DNA from: Cristatella mucedo
Taxonomy: Eukaryota; Bryozoa; Phylactolaemata; Cristatellidae
DNA length: 64,000 nt
Assembly: GCA_009760855.2 (NCBI GenBank)
Contig: WPIO01000040.1
Span: forward strand, 168,501-232,500
Reading direction: 5' to 3'
A program made the translations under genes and the position numbers. Positions 44,972-56,811 of this stretch are shown piece by piece (the stretch's first letter is position 1; each line of letters opens with the position of its first letter). The notes beneath the pieces were generated by a model. The model was not told where the DNA came from. It saw nothing but the letters and a program-made list of their open reading frames with translations, and ran no database searches.

Positions 44972-45145
44972 GCCGTGACGGCACTCTAGGTAAGGCGGTT
45001 GCTTTTCATTTCACGACCTCGATCCCGAGATCGCGGGTTCGGACCCTGCGGTGGGCAATCCTATATTGCCTCTGCAAGCGGTGGTGATAGCCGTAAAAGC
45101 CCTTCTGTCGCTATACAAAAGAGGCTGTTAAATCAGCTACCGTAC
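44972..45145 (+). mobile_element. SINE1 copy
   Basis: GACGGCACTCTAGGTAAGGC head, GGGTTCGGACCC at the B box, body with CTGCAAGCGGTGGTGATAGC and GCTGTTAAATCAGCTACC end. Confidence 0.87.
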
Positions 45146-45982
45146 GGCCCCTCTGCCTGCTATATAAAAAACGCTGTCAAATGTGCTAATCCCCACGTTC
45201 CTTTAACACACACTCTCGTCAGGCCAGGACTGGGTCGCCATTGGCGTAGCGGCTCGGGAAAAAGAGCGTGGGGGCGTTGGCGCTGGCTCGCCGAAGGACA
45301 GCGGTGCGATAACTTCCAATCCAGACGCCCACGTGACGTCGTTCGCCTCTCACCCAAAGGATACTGACATGCTACGTCAGCCAAGCAACGAAAGCCGCAC
45401 GAAAGATTATAAGTGCTTGCTGAATTATACAGCCCATAGCGATGATCGAACATGTCGAAATCGGCAGCTTAGCAAGTACAGCTGGGCGCCTGAAATAACG
45501 GGTCGTCTGCTGCACCGCGGGCTTCAGAAGAGAGCGGCGCGCCTTGGCTGGTATCATGGCTTCGCTAGCTAGTGTGGCCCTCTATGGCCGTCGAATAGAC
45601 CGCTCTGCGCGAAGGACGCTGACATACTGTCATGTCCGCGAACCTTTACCGCCGAAATAGCTGCGCGCGAGCGCACGCTGCGACAGCTGCTCTTTAGCCG
45701 CGCTTTCGCGGTGCCAGTATTCGCTAGTAGTCAAGGGTTCAACTCAGCGTTCGTTTGTCGAGCAATTACCCATTTATTAACTGCGCCAGTCACCGCGTGT
45801 CGGAAAGGACTAGAAGCGAGCGCTATGGGTTCTGTAACGTCGAAGGCTCGCGGAGCAGGCTTGACCGGCCGCTCACCTAGCGGCGTAACCAATCGATTAT
45901 TGCCATTCGGTGCGCGCCTGCGGCGAAATAAGCAGGCCTCCACGAAACGAGCGCTTCCGGCGCTGACCTACTTATCGTTACT

Positions 45983-46105
45983 AATCAAGCATGACTTTAC
46001 TTACCATCTAATTGCATTTCCCTTTGCAGCAAATGTAAAGCGCCCAGAAAGAGAATAAGTTCTCTGAGGGCGCTTTATCAAGTACATTATTATTATTATT
46101 ATTAA
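45983..46105 (+). mobile_element. LINE family A tail
   Basis: ATCAAGCATGACTTTACTTA, then TGTAAAGCGCCCAGAAAGAG, GAGGGCGCTTTATCAAGTAC and (ATT)n. It is the terminal 120 bases only. Confidence 0.9.
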
Positions 46106-46432
46106 AGGGGCTCGTGAGTCCGCGGCGTGAATTGGAAAGCGAGACGCACACATTGAGGATTTTACTGAGCTTTATTCCCAAGCGCCCAAAGTCGCTGCGC
46201 GCGTCTAGCTCAGCTTTATCTTCACACTCCTCGCACGCTCTCAACAGCACAGGCGCTCTTGCGGAGGGAATACGTCCCCGAACTTAGGCTAACCGCGTCT
46301 ATAGTGGGGAACGACCCAAATAAGACGAAGAGCCCGAACCGGAGCCTAGACCCTGACTGGAGAACTAGGGCTTCGCTTCCACCTTACGGCAGGAATACCT
46401 CACACAATACATCAAGTACTCTTGGCGACGAG

Positions 46433-46466
46433 ACCACACACACACACACACACGCATGCACGCACG

Positions 46467-46505
<39 letters not shown>

Positions 46506-46510
46506 GCACA
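46433..46510. repeat. (CA)n microsatellite
   Basis: CACACA with GCATGCACGCACG interruption. Confidence 0.95.
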
Positions 46511-47182
46511 CAAAATACGAAACACAAACATAAAAATGCGAGCTAGAGCGCTATACGACCGTATTCGGCATCTACCGAATTCTTCTAATGTTGATTCTCT
46601 CCGTCTCGTCCATTGCCCGCGGACACAGCCCGCTCTCTTCCATTGTTTTCAGAGAAACGAGTCCGGCAACTACCGGCGACTACTTTGAGACGGAGCCGAA
46701 GACGAAGAAGGAACCCTTAGCGAGCGGCGCCCTATCATTATGTAGCCGCGCAGAAGCTCGTCCACCGGTTCTCTACCGGTGGATGGTGTAGTGCAGCGCT
46801 GCAGCGCGGTTAAAACACAGGCGGCCACAACTGGGTGCCGAAAGCAACAGTTTATTGTGGGCCTGTTAGTAGTGGTTACGCGCCGGCGCAAGCGCTTTAC
46901 GTGGCGCGAACCGGACCGACCGGGTTAGCTGCGTGAGAACTCCCGAAGCCCGACTCCAGTAAGCCACCACACGCCTGTGTCGCTAGCAGTGGTCCCGTCC
47001 CCGAAGGCGGACCGCTACAGCACCTCAATATATGAGCAGCTAACTGAGTAGCCGGCAGAACACAACAGCGCAGTCTAAGTTGCACTTCGCTGTTTGTCGA
47101 CTTTCGTACTCTCGAGGCGTAGTCTCTGATCAACTACCGAAGCTGCAGCCCTGAGCAGCTCTGTCCTTCATGTCGTTTATAT

Positions 47183-47196
47183 TCTCTCTCTCTCCC

Positions 47197-47252
<56 letters not shown>

Positions 47253-47297
47253 TCTCTCTCTCTCTCCCTCTCTCTCTCTCTCTCCCTCTCTCTGCCC
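47183..47297. repeat. (CT)n microsatellite with CCCT units
   Basis: CT tract with regularly spaced CCCTCTCT interruptions. Confidence 0.95.
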
Positions 47298-48427
47298 TCT
47301 TGACCTTCAGCGTAGCTGCTATTTTTGTCGGACCCTAGCTCTCGGTGTCCGTCCTCGGCTTATTCGCGTCTGCCTGCAATTTATTAGATTGCTCCTCCGC
47401 CAGCTTGCCACCCTTTCTCTCTTTGTCTAGTGGAGCACAGTAGTCGGTCCACATCCTGACCGCTCTTTGTCTAACCAAGCTCCATTCTAACCTGAGCGGA
47501 TCTCGCTGTCAAACTGACGCCTCGCTCCTCTCCCGGTTAACTAATGTGTCCCCCTACCCAATTCTTCTTAGCTAGTCCGCTACGTACGGGTTGCTCAAGG
47601 GCCCTAGTCAGACCCACTAAGGCAAGGGCTAGTATCGCGGCTAACCTGAGAGCTGCACGAGTGCAATTGTATAACTAGCCGGGACAGCGGGGTTTCAATC
47701 GCCTCAGCGAACTCTGCGTCCCCTGCTCACAGCTCGAGAGCGCAGGTGCTCTTCACCCACTTCTTTTATTCTCACGGAAACCGTCCAGCAACTCTAGGAC
47801 GGCTGGCGGCGACAGCGACCCTGGGCGAGCGTTGCCCTTTTCTTAAATTGCCAGTCGGGACTATAGGGTTGACAGGCCAACCAATATCAATCACCTCACG
47901 ATCCTACTACGATGGCTGCGTCCTCTTGCTCGAGGCTCTAGGACAGAGTCGTTTCCGCCGCGCAGCTCTTATGCGCTCTAAAACTGCGTCAGGCCGGCGC
48001 TGTTGCACTTCGATGTTTGCTGCTTTGAGTTCGCCGCTTTGTGGATTTTATTAAAGTTCGGAAGCAAATAGTTCACGCTTGTGGCACTGCATAGTTCTTG
48101 CCCTTGCCCTCTTCGCAGTAAGCACTTGTATCCTGGTCTTTTGCCTCTCTTACCTCTGTAACTTCCTGCTGGACGCTTCGGCTACCCAGCGGGCTCAGCG
48201 CACCGACGGAGTGGGCGCGGCGGCGCCGCGCGTGCCACCCTCGGTGGGCGGGCTTCTCGTGCGACGTCACGCGCCGATTAGGCTCGGAGACAAAGGAGGG
48301 GGCGGTTTCGCAGCGACCGGCGACTGCGCTTTCAGTTATTGCTAGGTCACGTGATCGCGCGCCCCCCCGTTGTTGTCGTCGTACCCTCACTGCGAGAAAG
48401 GCCCGCGCACGAAGAGATCTGGTGGTA

Positions 48428-48484
48428 ATGTTAAAAAAATTAAGGAAATTGGTGCCTGTTTTCGCTGCAGCCGTTCTAGTACTG
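48428..48484 (+). CDS. GT92 exon 1: start codon and membrane anchor (predicted)
   Basis: There are 19 codons, MLKKLRKLVPVFAAAVLVL, followed at once by donor GTAAGC in phase 0. G at -3 supports the ATG. If unspliced, the frame continues VSALSSS and stops after about 35 further codons. The Lys/Arg-rich tip followed by a hydrophobic segment is the usual start of a Golgi glycosyltransferase. The exon is too short to be sure of by itself. Confidence 0.5.
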
Positions 48485-51400
48485 GTAAGCGCCCTCTCAT
48501 CTTCAAATGGCCAGCACACGGATCCATCGCACTGCCCGTGCCATTATGGCGGCGTCGGCCACCTAGTTCTGACGACGCTGAGCACTTAAGCGACACTCTT
48601 GCTAGCTTCGTGCTCGGCTAAGCTCGCGCGCGTTCCTGATAAATTGTATCAGACCCTTTGGCTGCAAGCGAAATCAAGCGGACTCTTAATAAGCAGCAGC
48701 ATTGGGGGGGGGGGGGGAGCGCGGGCTGCAGTGCGTCAGCTCGGCTTTCGCGATGAATTTCGGCTTCGAATGTTGGTTGGCCACTCGTCCTCTCTGCTGC
48801 TTCGGCGCCGGTGTCGTGCTATCGTGCCTTTGGTTCCAGCGACGGAGCTGCTTGCACTCGACCTATGACCCCTCTCATGCCTAAATACGTTGTGCCTCCT
48901 GCTGCTGCTTTGAGTTCTGCACTGTATATAGGTCGCCACATTTTCCTATCTAGAACGAGCTTAGTCATCTGTCCAGACGAATCGGTAGGACCTTTAAGAC
49001 TTCTCTGGGCTTCTTTGGCTTCAATAACTAGCGAGGGCAGCGCCCTCGACCTCGAACGTGACCCGGCCAATAGAAAGCCAAACCTGGAAGGTGAGCTTGG
49101 AGAACACGTTAGAAAAGGCCTGTGCCAGCTGCTAAAATGGGATGCCCGTATACGCCCGGGATGACGAGTGCTATGGCGTGTACACACTTGAATTTCAAGC
49201 AGTAGTCCTGCAGCAAATAAAGGTCGCAAGCAACCTACTTAGTCGTCCAGCTTGAGGAGTTCTGGGATGCTTTTAGACTAAACTTTGCCAGCCTCAAGAA
49301 AGTCCTTGGCTTTGCTGACAACAGGCCATATCTGTCATGTTCCTATTTGTGCACCACGTGGTACAGCCTGACAGGTGCGATTTGCATGGCTTTTCTTCGT
49401 TTTTCTTGGGCATTAGAGCATCGATCGATCGTCTCATCGGCTGCTATGAAGCATTTTATCTTAGCCTGAAATGGCTCTAAGCCATTTAGGAAGATTCGGA
49501 GTATCATCATGCAAGTGTCACCCGATAGACGCTGACTCGATTTAGTGCTCTCTCTCTCTCTCTCTCTCCCTCCCTCCATCCATCCATCCCTCCCTCCCCT
49601 TTTCCCTCCCTCCCCCTCTCTGTGTCGCTCCTACCTTCCTCTGTCTCTCTCACAATCTAGCTCTCTATATGATCTTTCCTTCTACATAGTTTGTCTATTG
49701 TCTTGTACTCTCTCGTCCTCCCCTGTTCACATCTCTCTATCTATGTAGTAAACGGCTGACCCATCTGCTATGTGCTTTGTATCTGTGACAATTCAGAGAA
49801 CTAGACCGATTAGTGTCGTCTGTTGGGTACCAGCAAGACATGGGTGCAACCCAACCCAGCAAACCAATCATTTGGTAATGCGCTTAGTAAAGTGATTAGA
49901 AAGTGATGGCACACTAGGTAAGGTGGTTGCTTTCACGACCTCGGGACCGAGGTCGTGGGTTCGATTCCTGCAGTAGGCGATTCTTTATCGCCACTGCAAT
50001 CGGTGATGATGGCCGTAAAGGCTCTTCTGTCGCTATACAAAAAGAGGCGTTTAATCAGCTAGGAGTTATGTCTTTAAAGAGATTCAATTCTCTGAGGGTG
50101 ATAAACAAATGCATTATTATTATTATTATTATAAGTTGGCTCTAATAAGGCGACTGCATTGCATAGAGTGGTACAGCCAGCGGTAGATGCATGGGGTATA
50201 CCTTGTACCACTGTTTATTTGCATGCGTGCCAGCCTGCATTGACCTTTTTGGCACTCAAATTCATGCAATGCATGCAATCTCATGCATGCTGTGACGGTA
50301 AAGTGCTGATGGAATCCTGATCACGTGCCCTGATCCCCGCCCAATTGGCCACTCGTGGACACTTTCTTGCTCATCGATGCTTGCATGCACGTGCCTGTGT
50401 TTGCGAGTACAGCAGCAAGTTGGCAGAGGTCACGGCACTTTGGCGAAGTGTTACGGTGCACAGTAGAGAGCAAGCGTCAGCAGGTGCGTGTTTCTTCTTG
50501 GTTTTCTAGGTCCTCGTACGGACAGACATAGTTCGGTTGCTGCGAAGGCAGCTTGACCTATCACTCGGAGCGACAGGGCGCGCACACGACGCTCAGACTG
50601 CAGTGCTCCAGTTGCACCAAAATGCAGAGCAGCAGAGGAAGCAGCAGGAGGAAGGCAACGAGCGAGGACACGTCGAGAGAGTGGAAGTAACAAAGGATGA
50701 GCTAGCGCGAGAAGGTGCCAGCGCAGTAGCAAGCGAGATCTACGAGAGCAGCAGCAGCGATGACCATCACGAAAGACATGCTGCCAAGAAAGGATACTCG
50801 AGAAGCCATCACAGCTCGCGTGGGCTCTCAGGAGGCTTACAGGATCAGCAGGAGCCAGTGGTGTTGGCCCCGAAAACCAAAAATGCAGAGCCAGCCACTA
50901 AATCATCCTCTGTGGTGAGTTCTTTTGAGCTTGGCCACTCTAGAGACTACTCAGACTCTGAGCCAACTGCCGGGCTGCCTGACCGATCACTGTCGGCTAC
51001 CACCGCCGGCAAGGTCGAGGGCAAGGAGCCAACAGGTGAACTCCATAGCAGGGGAGTCGTCGGTAAGCCGCATGCACACAAAGCAGGCGAGCAAATCACG
51101 ACTGTCTCTCGCCCTGCATTTAAAGCTGACCGCCACGAGGCGCCAGGTGTAAGCCTGCAGAGCAACCAAAATGGCAGCAGCATGCCAGCAAGCAGCAGTG
51201 GTCAACCTTCCGTCCTCAAGCCGACCACTGAAAGCCAAAACACTCAGACAAGTCTCTTCGCGGTCACGTGCGAGCTTCGAGCCGGCGACGCTGCTTGGAC
51301 GATCAGCAGCGGTGGCAGCCACAGCTGCCAGGAAGCGATCTCGCTCGACAGTCGTGCTCGCAGCAGCAGCAGCAGCGGCCAGTCCGGCGGCACAGCCGAA

Positions 51401-54400
51401 CCTCAGCACGTGGTCGTCGGTGGTGGTGCATGGCGAAGCGTTGCAGCCGTCTCTCCGACGACCGGCAGCGCTCGTGCCTCTGCCAATTCATCGCCGGCGA
51501 AAAGCAGGGGAAAGCCGAACGGCAGTAACCCAACAAGGGCCGAGCTCTTGAGCTCGAACGGAGCCAGAGGTGTGGCAGGAGGTGTGGCAGCCGCAGCAGA
51601 CCTAGCCAAGTCTGACTTGCCGCTAGTGTCACGTGGCGGCGGCGTCGGCAAGTCACTCTGGAATCACACCGAGACGACTTTCGGATGGTCGAACAGCCGG
51701 GCAGATGAAGACAGAGGCTCCACTGCAGCGGCAGCAGCAGCTTGGCACACTGCTGCTGCCCCCTCCTCATCACCCGAGGTGACTGGCCGCAGAGCTGGCT
51801 TCGAGGCTCCGAGGGAGCCTCGAGCTGGAGGAACAGTACCAGAGGGCGATGCTAGCCAAAGCCTCACGACAGACAGCCCCGAGTTGGTGCTCCAATATGC
51901 AGGCCTTGTCAGCAGCTACGACTCACATTTAAAAATCTCTACTAGCCTAACGGTCGTTGCTTCAACCACCTTGGCTGCCCCAACAGCAGCAGCAAGCAGT
52001 ACAAGGGCAAGGCCAGTTAACTATGTTACCAGTGGCCAGTTAACTATGAACGCCCTGGCTTTCACCAGCAGGTCAGTATAGTTAACTAACGGCTAGCGGC
52101 TGCTGTCCTTGAGCAGCGGCTCCTACTTGGTATATGAATGCAAGCCATTGGTGTTTCGATCGGGCCTGCATGTGCCACGTCCCGAGTTTTTGATTGGTCA
52201 GCTGGTGCCACTAGCAGGCTGAGAGTGAAAGGAACTCTTCTCCTTCTTGCCGGTCAGCTGATTCGGCTTCAGCCCAAGATGTGGTGACGTTGTCGCCCAA
52301 ACCAAGGGATAATCGACACTGATTTAGAAGGAAAGTCGATAGTGTTTGCACAGCTTAAGGATGATAGTCTAGTTCTTCTTCAGGCATGTCTTATGCTTAC
52401 AGGATTTATTGGCTGCTGGTTTTTGCTTCCCGTGCAGCGATTTGCAGCAAAGCAACTGAGTAGTCGTCGAGCTCTTTTAGGGCACTAAAGTACTAAAGAC
52501 TTGCTAATATTGCTATTGTTGCCATCGTTCGAGCTGTCCGTGCTCTTGCCGTTCACATGGCCGAAGCAAGTCGTTCCGGTTCGTCTGCTCCGGCTCGCTG
52601 AGCGACTATTCGTGCCGGACAGCTTATATCACCGCCGATTGTCAAATCGCCTGCTGCAACCTCTCAGGGGCTAGGGGTGCACTCGGCTGCACATCCGGTG
52701 AAGCGAGCTCAAGTAAAAAAAAAAGATCGAACGGTTTGTTTCGCTTGCCACTCTGCTCAGGAGCAAAGCTCTTTTTCCGCCGACCCACAAGGCCTGCCAC
52801 GGCCTGGCTCCGTCATACCTAGCTGAACTGCTGCACCAGTTTCAGCATCTTCCTGACCTCAGGTCCGGTACGGAAAATAAATTAGCCGTGCCGTCCCTCG
52901 GGCTTGAAAGCCGCTGGCGGCAGAAGCTCTTGCTCCGCCTAAGCCTAAGACGTGGAGCCTGCTTCCACAGTTCGTGCGAAACGACACACGTGCTCTCCTG
53001 CTGCCGACTATGGCACATCATTGACATCATTGACATCCGATTGATCGCTGACCATTGATTATTGACAGCCAGGCTGAGCTGCTACTTCCATGCTCCGCAG
53101 CTATCTCAGCTGCTCTCCTGGCTGAGCTCTGCTTCTCACTTTCTCTTTGTTGAGTGTGATGAAGTCTGTTGCCCGTGCTTTCGCGTGCTGACACTGTTGC
53201 ATGCTACCACTAACCACACTGGCATGCTGACCCTGTGCATGTCACCTTCTAACCGCGTTATTCATGTTGCTTATCGAGAATGATGCCATTCACCATTCGA
53301 TCGTGTTTTCTTTGCAGCAAATGTAAAGCACCGAGAAAGAGATTGAGTTCTCTGAGGAGGCTTTATCAAGTCTATTATTATTATTATTATTATTAACCGA
53401 ATGCATACCGAAGGCCGCGTAGACTTTGAATTTGCTTTGCAAAAATCTCCTTCCTAACACCCGCATAGTCTGCTTGGCTTTGTGGAGTTGCAGACTGAGA
53501 TACGTTACATTAGATTCAAGAAGCAGCTGAAGTGCTGAAGACGCCCAATGGCTGCTCAGCCTAACGCTACCTTGCATGCTCCGCTGACGTAGCTGAGCGT
53601 GCTGGCGCATTTTATAGCGCCGCACGTCAGGGATTCTCGCACCATTCGTTCCCTCTTTCTTGCCTGAGCACACGTCCATGACTCGGACGTTCATTGCATA
53701 TGAATGTAGGCCAAAAATTACCTTACGAAATAAGTAATGCCAAGCGATTTTCAGCTTGTCTTTTTTCTAGCAACGAGGCACTGTTTCGCAATTCGTGCTG
53801 ACCATCCTTCGCATTTCCCACCGAAGATTATCGGTGTAGACCGCACCGAGTCGAGCATGCCAAATCTTTCATTCGGATGGATAATGGGTAGGTATGGGTA
53901 ACAGTGAGTTATGGGCTCCTGTCGCAGACTGGATTAAGCCACACGCGGCTGTCAGCGAATGCTCTGGAACAGGTGCCCTCAGGGCCTTGACTTAGCTCGT
54001 GCAGACGCTCTGCCGAGCGGAAGGAGCCGCTCCACCGCTCGGTCGCGGCAGCTCCGGAGCGTGCGCTCCGGAGCACGCACGCAGTTCCGGAGCGAGTCGC
54101 TCGTCACCCTTTTTTCTTTGTAGGCTCTTCTTGATATCGGCTTACAGCGATTTCAGAAAAAACCCGCCCACGGTCAAGATAATCATATATGCGGCTAAGA
54201 GCTTTGACGAGAGAGTGTACTGCGTGCGCCGCGCGGGCGGCGCGGCGGCGGCGGCGGCTCACCAGGCGACTCTCTCGTGGATAAATTACCCGTCCGAGGA
54301 GCTGGCGCTATGGCGAGCGGGCTATCTGCAGTGCCAGCTGCCCGATCTGACGGCGCAGGAGACGAGCGTCGAGCTGCGCCGCGGCGGCGGCGGCGACTCG

Positions 54401-55279
54401 GTCCGCATGCCGCTGGGCAATGCGCCGCCAGCCGCCGCTGCGCCGAGCGCGTTCGGCCTGTGCGTGAAGAGCGGCTACGGAGCGCCGAGCGCTCTGCGCT
54501 TCATCGAGTGGATGGAGCTGCAGTCGCTGCTCGGCGTCGCTCACGTCTTCCTGTACGATCTGGACCTGCGAGGACCGATACGGTCGGCCATGCAGCACTA
54601 CGTCGACAGCGGTCTGCTCACTGTAGTCAAGGACAACAGCAGGCGGCTAATCGAGCAGGCGCAGCCGCGCTTCATCGACCTGTTCGCCGGCTTCGACGCG
54701 ACGCGGGCCACGGGCGACGAGCCGTACTCGCAGCTCGAGCTGCTGTCCATCCAGGACTGCTTTCATCGATTCCGAGGTCTGTTCGAGTACATCGTCGTCG
54801 CCGACATCGACGAGGCCATCGTGCCCGCCGACGGCGGCACGCTGCACGACCTGCTGAGAGCGCTGCGGCGCAGAGCGCCGGCCGCCACGTCCTTCTCGCA
54901 CCAGTCGGCCGCCTACCTGCCGCACTTCGCCGCCGCGAACGCGAGCGGCCGCACGTACATGCTCGCGCACACGCGCCGCACCGAGATCACGTGGGACGGC
55001 TCCAAGGCGTTCCACAGCACGGCCGACACGGAGAGCCTCAACTGGCACCGACGCATCCGTCCCGGTAGTAACGTGGCGTACGTCGAGCCGTCGGAGGCGT
55101 GGCTGCACCACTACCGCGGCTCGTGCAAGGGCTTCTCGTGCGACAGCAATGTCAAGGTCATTGACGACGGCGCGTCCGTCCTGGGCAAACTCGCGACCGC
55201 CCTTACCTCGCGGGTCGCCGCGGTCGCGGAGAAGGTGCGCGGCGACGACAGCCGCCGAGCGGCGGTTGCCGGAGTGTGA
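48428..55279 (+). CDS. Glycosyltransferase family 92 (DUF23) gene, 3-exon model, 924 aa
   Basis: This is a predicted Golgi type II membrane enzyme. GT92 members transfer galactose; worm GALT-1, for example, adds it to core fucose on N-glycans. The model joins 48,428-48,484, 50,510-52,071 and 54,124-55,279. Exon 1 gives MLKKLRKLVPVFAAAVLVL, a basic cytosolic tip plus the start of a membrane anchor. Exon 2 gives a 520-residue Ser/Ala/Gly-rich stem without recognisable domains. Exon 3 gives the catalytic domain. Splice phases agree (0/0 and 2/2), and all four sites are GT-AG with good context (G|GTAAGC, gttttctag, CAG|GTCAGT, tttctttgtag). The catalytic domain alone is certain. Linking exons 1 and 2 to it rests on phase and site quality, not on homology. 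A stem this long is unusual for the family. Intron 1 contains a SINE and a CT-rich tract. Confidence 0.72.
49542..49750. repeat. CT-rich tract, pyrimidine strand on plus
   Basis: Short (CT)n followed by CCATCCATCC and CCCTCCCT units. In intron 1 of the GT92 model. Confidence 0.9.
49900..50130 (+). mobile_element. SINE1 copy ending in a LINE-A-like tail
   Basis: Head GATGGCACACTAGGTAAGGT, B box GGGTTCGATTCC and the SINE1 body. It continues into AAAGAGATTCAATTCTCTGA and ATTATT repeats as in LINE A tails. It lies in intron 1 of the GT92 model. Confidence 0.88.
50510..52071 (+). CDS. Long Ser/Ala-rich exon, probable stem region of the GT92 protein
   Basis: The 1,562 bases are open from a clear acceptor (cttcttggttttctag) to a consensus donor (CAG|GTCAGT), with the in-frame stop only 3 codons later. 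It begins VLVRTDIVRLLRRQLDLSLG, which looks helical, continues with a charged Gln/Glu/Arg stretch (EQQRKQQEEGNERG), then about 400 residues rich in Ser, Ala, Gly and Thr with few aromatic residues. I recognise no domain. Phases 0 and 2 fit the flanking GT92 exons. The alternative is a separate gene of unknown function on the same strand. Confidence 0.62.
52775..53520 (+). mobile_element. LINE family B 3' end, interrupted by a family A piece
   Basis: Family B text (CACAAGGCCTGCCACGGCCT, the Leu/Pro-rich SFSSAG region and on to GATGAAGTCTGTTG) breaks off at about 53,168. It resumes at about 53,397 with CCGAATGCATACCGAAGGCC and runs to the TACATTA tail. The gap holds a family A 3' end. It lies in intron 2 of the GT92 model. 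Confidence 0.88.
53168..53396 (+). mobile_element. LINE family A 3' end nested in LINE B
   Basis: This is the family A untranslated segment (CGTGCTGACACTG, GCATGCTGACCCTGTGCATG), the terminal stem-loop and (ATT)n, about 228 bases. It is bounded on both sides by family B sequence that would otherwise be contiguous. Confidence 0.9.
54124..55279 (+). CDS. GT92 catalytic exon
   Basis: The exon encodes a complete DUF23/GT92 domain (model residues about 541-910). It opens LFLISAYSDFRKNPPTVKII, the usual family start. FIEWMELQSLLGVAHVFLYD matches the family's FLEW-E-LGV-YDL block. LLSIQDCFHRFRGLFEYIVV precedes ADIDEAIVP, whose DIDE (about 767-770) is the family's DXD-type metal-binding motif. Near the end is WLHHYRGSC (His about 868 and 869), which matches the conserved HHYR. 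The stop is TGA at 55,277. The exon is very GC-rich. The acceptor (tttctttgtag) lies just before LFLIS, so open frame upstream of 54,124 is taken as intron. Confidence 0.93.
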
Positions 55280-55563
55280 ATAGCGGTCGCTATGAGAGAA
55301 GAGCTCCGGCTCCGCCGCTGCCGCGAGCCAAGTGCTGGCCGCCGCCGCGCGGTACCTTCGGCGCCGAGAGGCTCCGCTTGCTACTCCCGCGTAAATGGGT
55401 CTTGTGAAATAATTTTACATAATACCACGTTTCGGTCGTCTATCAACAAGCAAAACTTGGGATTGCATTCATGGCTCGTCTTTTGTCTGTATTTAGGCGA
55501 ACTTGAAAAAGTTGAAACGTTGACCCAATTTTTCAATCTTTCCCTGGCTATTCTCCCTGCAAG

Positions 55564-55710
55564 ACGTCGGAGCAGGAAGCCCCGGCCGCCGAGTGCTCCT
55601 CGCACCTGTCAGCGGCCTTGACCTACCTGTTTCGCCGCCGTCAACCAGACGGCTACGCAGCCGCGGCTAAGCGACGGTTCTGGCTGCGTCCGGGTTGCGA
55701 GCACCACTTT
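55564..55710 (+). CDS. Possible small exon downstream of GT92
   Basis: The 49 codons run in phase 0 between attctccctgcaag and donor GTAAGC, reading HLSAALTYLFRRRQPDGYAA and RRFWLRPGCEHHF. An alternative donor in the GT92 exon (GAGAAG|GTGCGC at 55,234) is also in phase 0, so this could be an alternative C-terminal exon. There is no homology to support that. It may be chance. Confidence 0.22.
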
Positions 55711-56811
55711 GTAAGCTGCAGCGTGAAGGTCCTCGCTGGGCTGGGTGCCCTGCAACCGGAGAGAATGCTGCTACTTTCGCTACTTGGTTGTTTCCGGATC
55801 AACTTACGGGTCAACAAGATCGGTCGCTGGCGATAGTAGTAATTCACACTCGTAGCTACGATGCCCGGCTTCTTTGGAGACTTTCAAACTGGGCAGCCAT
55901 TGCTCCCCGATCGCTAGCTGTCCTGTCCGCTTGACGTTTGCCATTTAGGAAATGAGGACGCCCGCTCTCGCTGGTGACGTGCTGAACTAACATTTCTCGT
56001 TGTCGAGTTGCGTCGTCTGCAGCTGAGGTCTTTTCGTGTGATATTTATTATTTTTCGCCACCTAAGATACGCTCAGTCATTTCTGCAAGCTCTCCAACAA
56101 GCGCGGCTTCGCTAAGGCCATGAGGCACGACTTTCGGCAGGATCTTACATGCTCTGCTTTAAATCTGTTCTGTACTCGATTGAAATCTTTTTGCATGGAT
56201 CACTTTGCGAGTACGGTACAATGTGCAGCGGGAAAGCTCGATGAAATTATATTTAAGTTTTTAAAGGCACGTACTCACATGCTGCTTTCTTTGAATCTCT
56301 TGAAGTAGCAAAAGAACTTGGCAAAAAAAGATTAAAAGACAGCACGCCACCTGTTGATCTTTGCCACGATTCGCTTTGAGCCGACGACCTGATAAATGAC
56401 CTTTTCGCACTGCCGCCTGCTGATCATCGTTAAGAGCTTTACGTACGTAGCAGTGGACCCGGCTCCAGAGACGGCCCAATTAGAATTCGCCCAATTATCA
56501 AGTACCTCAATTGGATACAAATACTTTCGATATATCACTTCTTCTTCTTGCCAAGGATTCTAGGTGTGACCTAGTAGCAGTGGAGATGCTAGACGATGTC
56601 TTCGTTCGGCACCACCGGCTCTGAACTGTTCAGCTCTGTTAGAAGGCGGTTAGAATATGCTTCGAGGTCCGGCTATGACTGATGCTAGATTATCATCGTA
56701 GCACTTTCAAGGTATTGCCTGTCAGCTCTTGGTTATGGCATTAATTGCAGGAAATTGTAAAGCACCGCGATTAAGATTCAGTTCCCGTAGGGCGCATTGT
56801 AAGTATAATAT

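Larger units (their letters stand above)
45145..48427. other. CpG-rich spacer upstream of GT92 model
   Basis: Apart from a LINE A tail and (CA)n and (CT)n tracts it is mostly unique and rich in CG dinucleotides (for example 48,190-48,370). It may include the GT92 promoter. No element could be defined. Confidence 0.45.

Noticed and set aside
48079-48345. Plus-strand frame with a hydrophobic start (HCIVLALALFAVSTCILVFC)
   Set aside because: It starts at a non-ATG codon, has no donor in the right place, and runs into Arg/Gly-rich CpG sequence. The start at 48,428 has better context and a phase-matched donor.
53999-54123. Start of the GT92 protein at the first in-frame codon before the domain
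   Set aside because: There is no ATG, the codons are unlike the domain, and a strong acceptor (tttctttgtag) sits exactly at the domain border.
56332-56538. Minus-strand frame with VIYQVVGSKRIVAKINR
   Set aside because: It looks somewhat protein-like and has a possible donor (AACAG|GTGGCG), but no convincing acceptor keeps this frame. A 69-base exon in another frame is equally possible.
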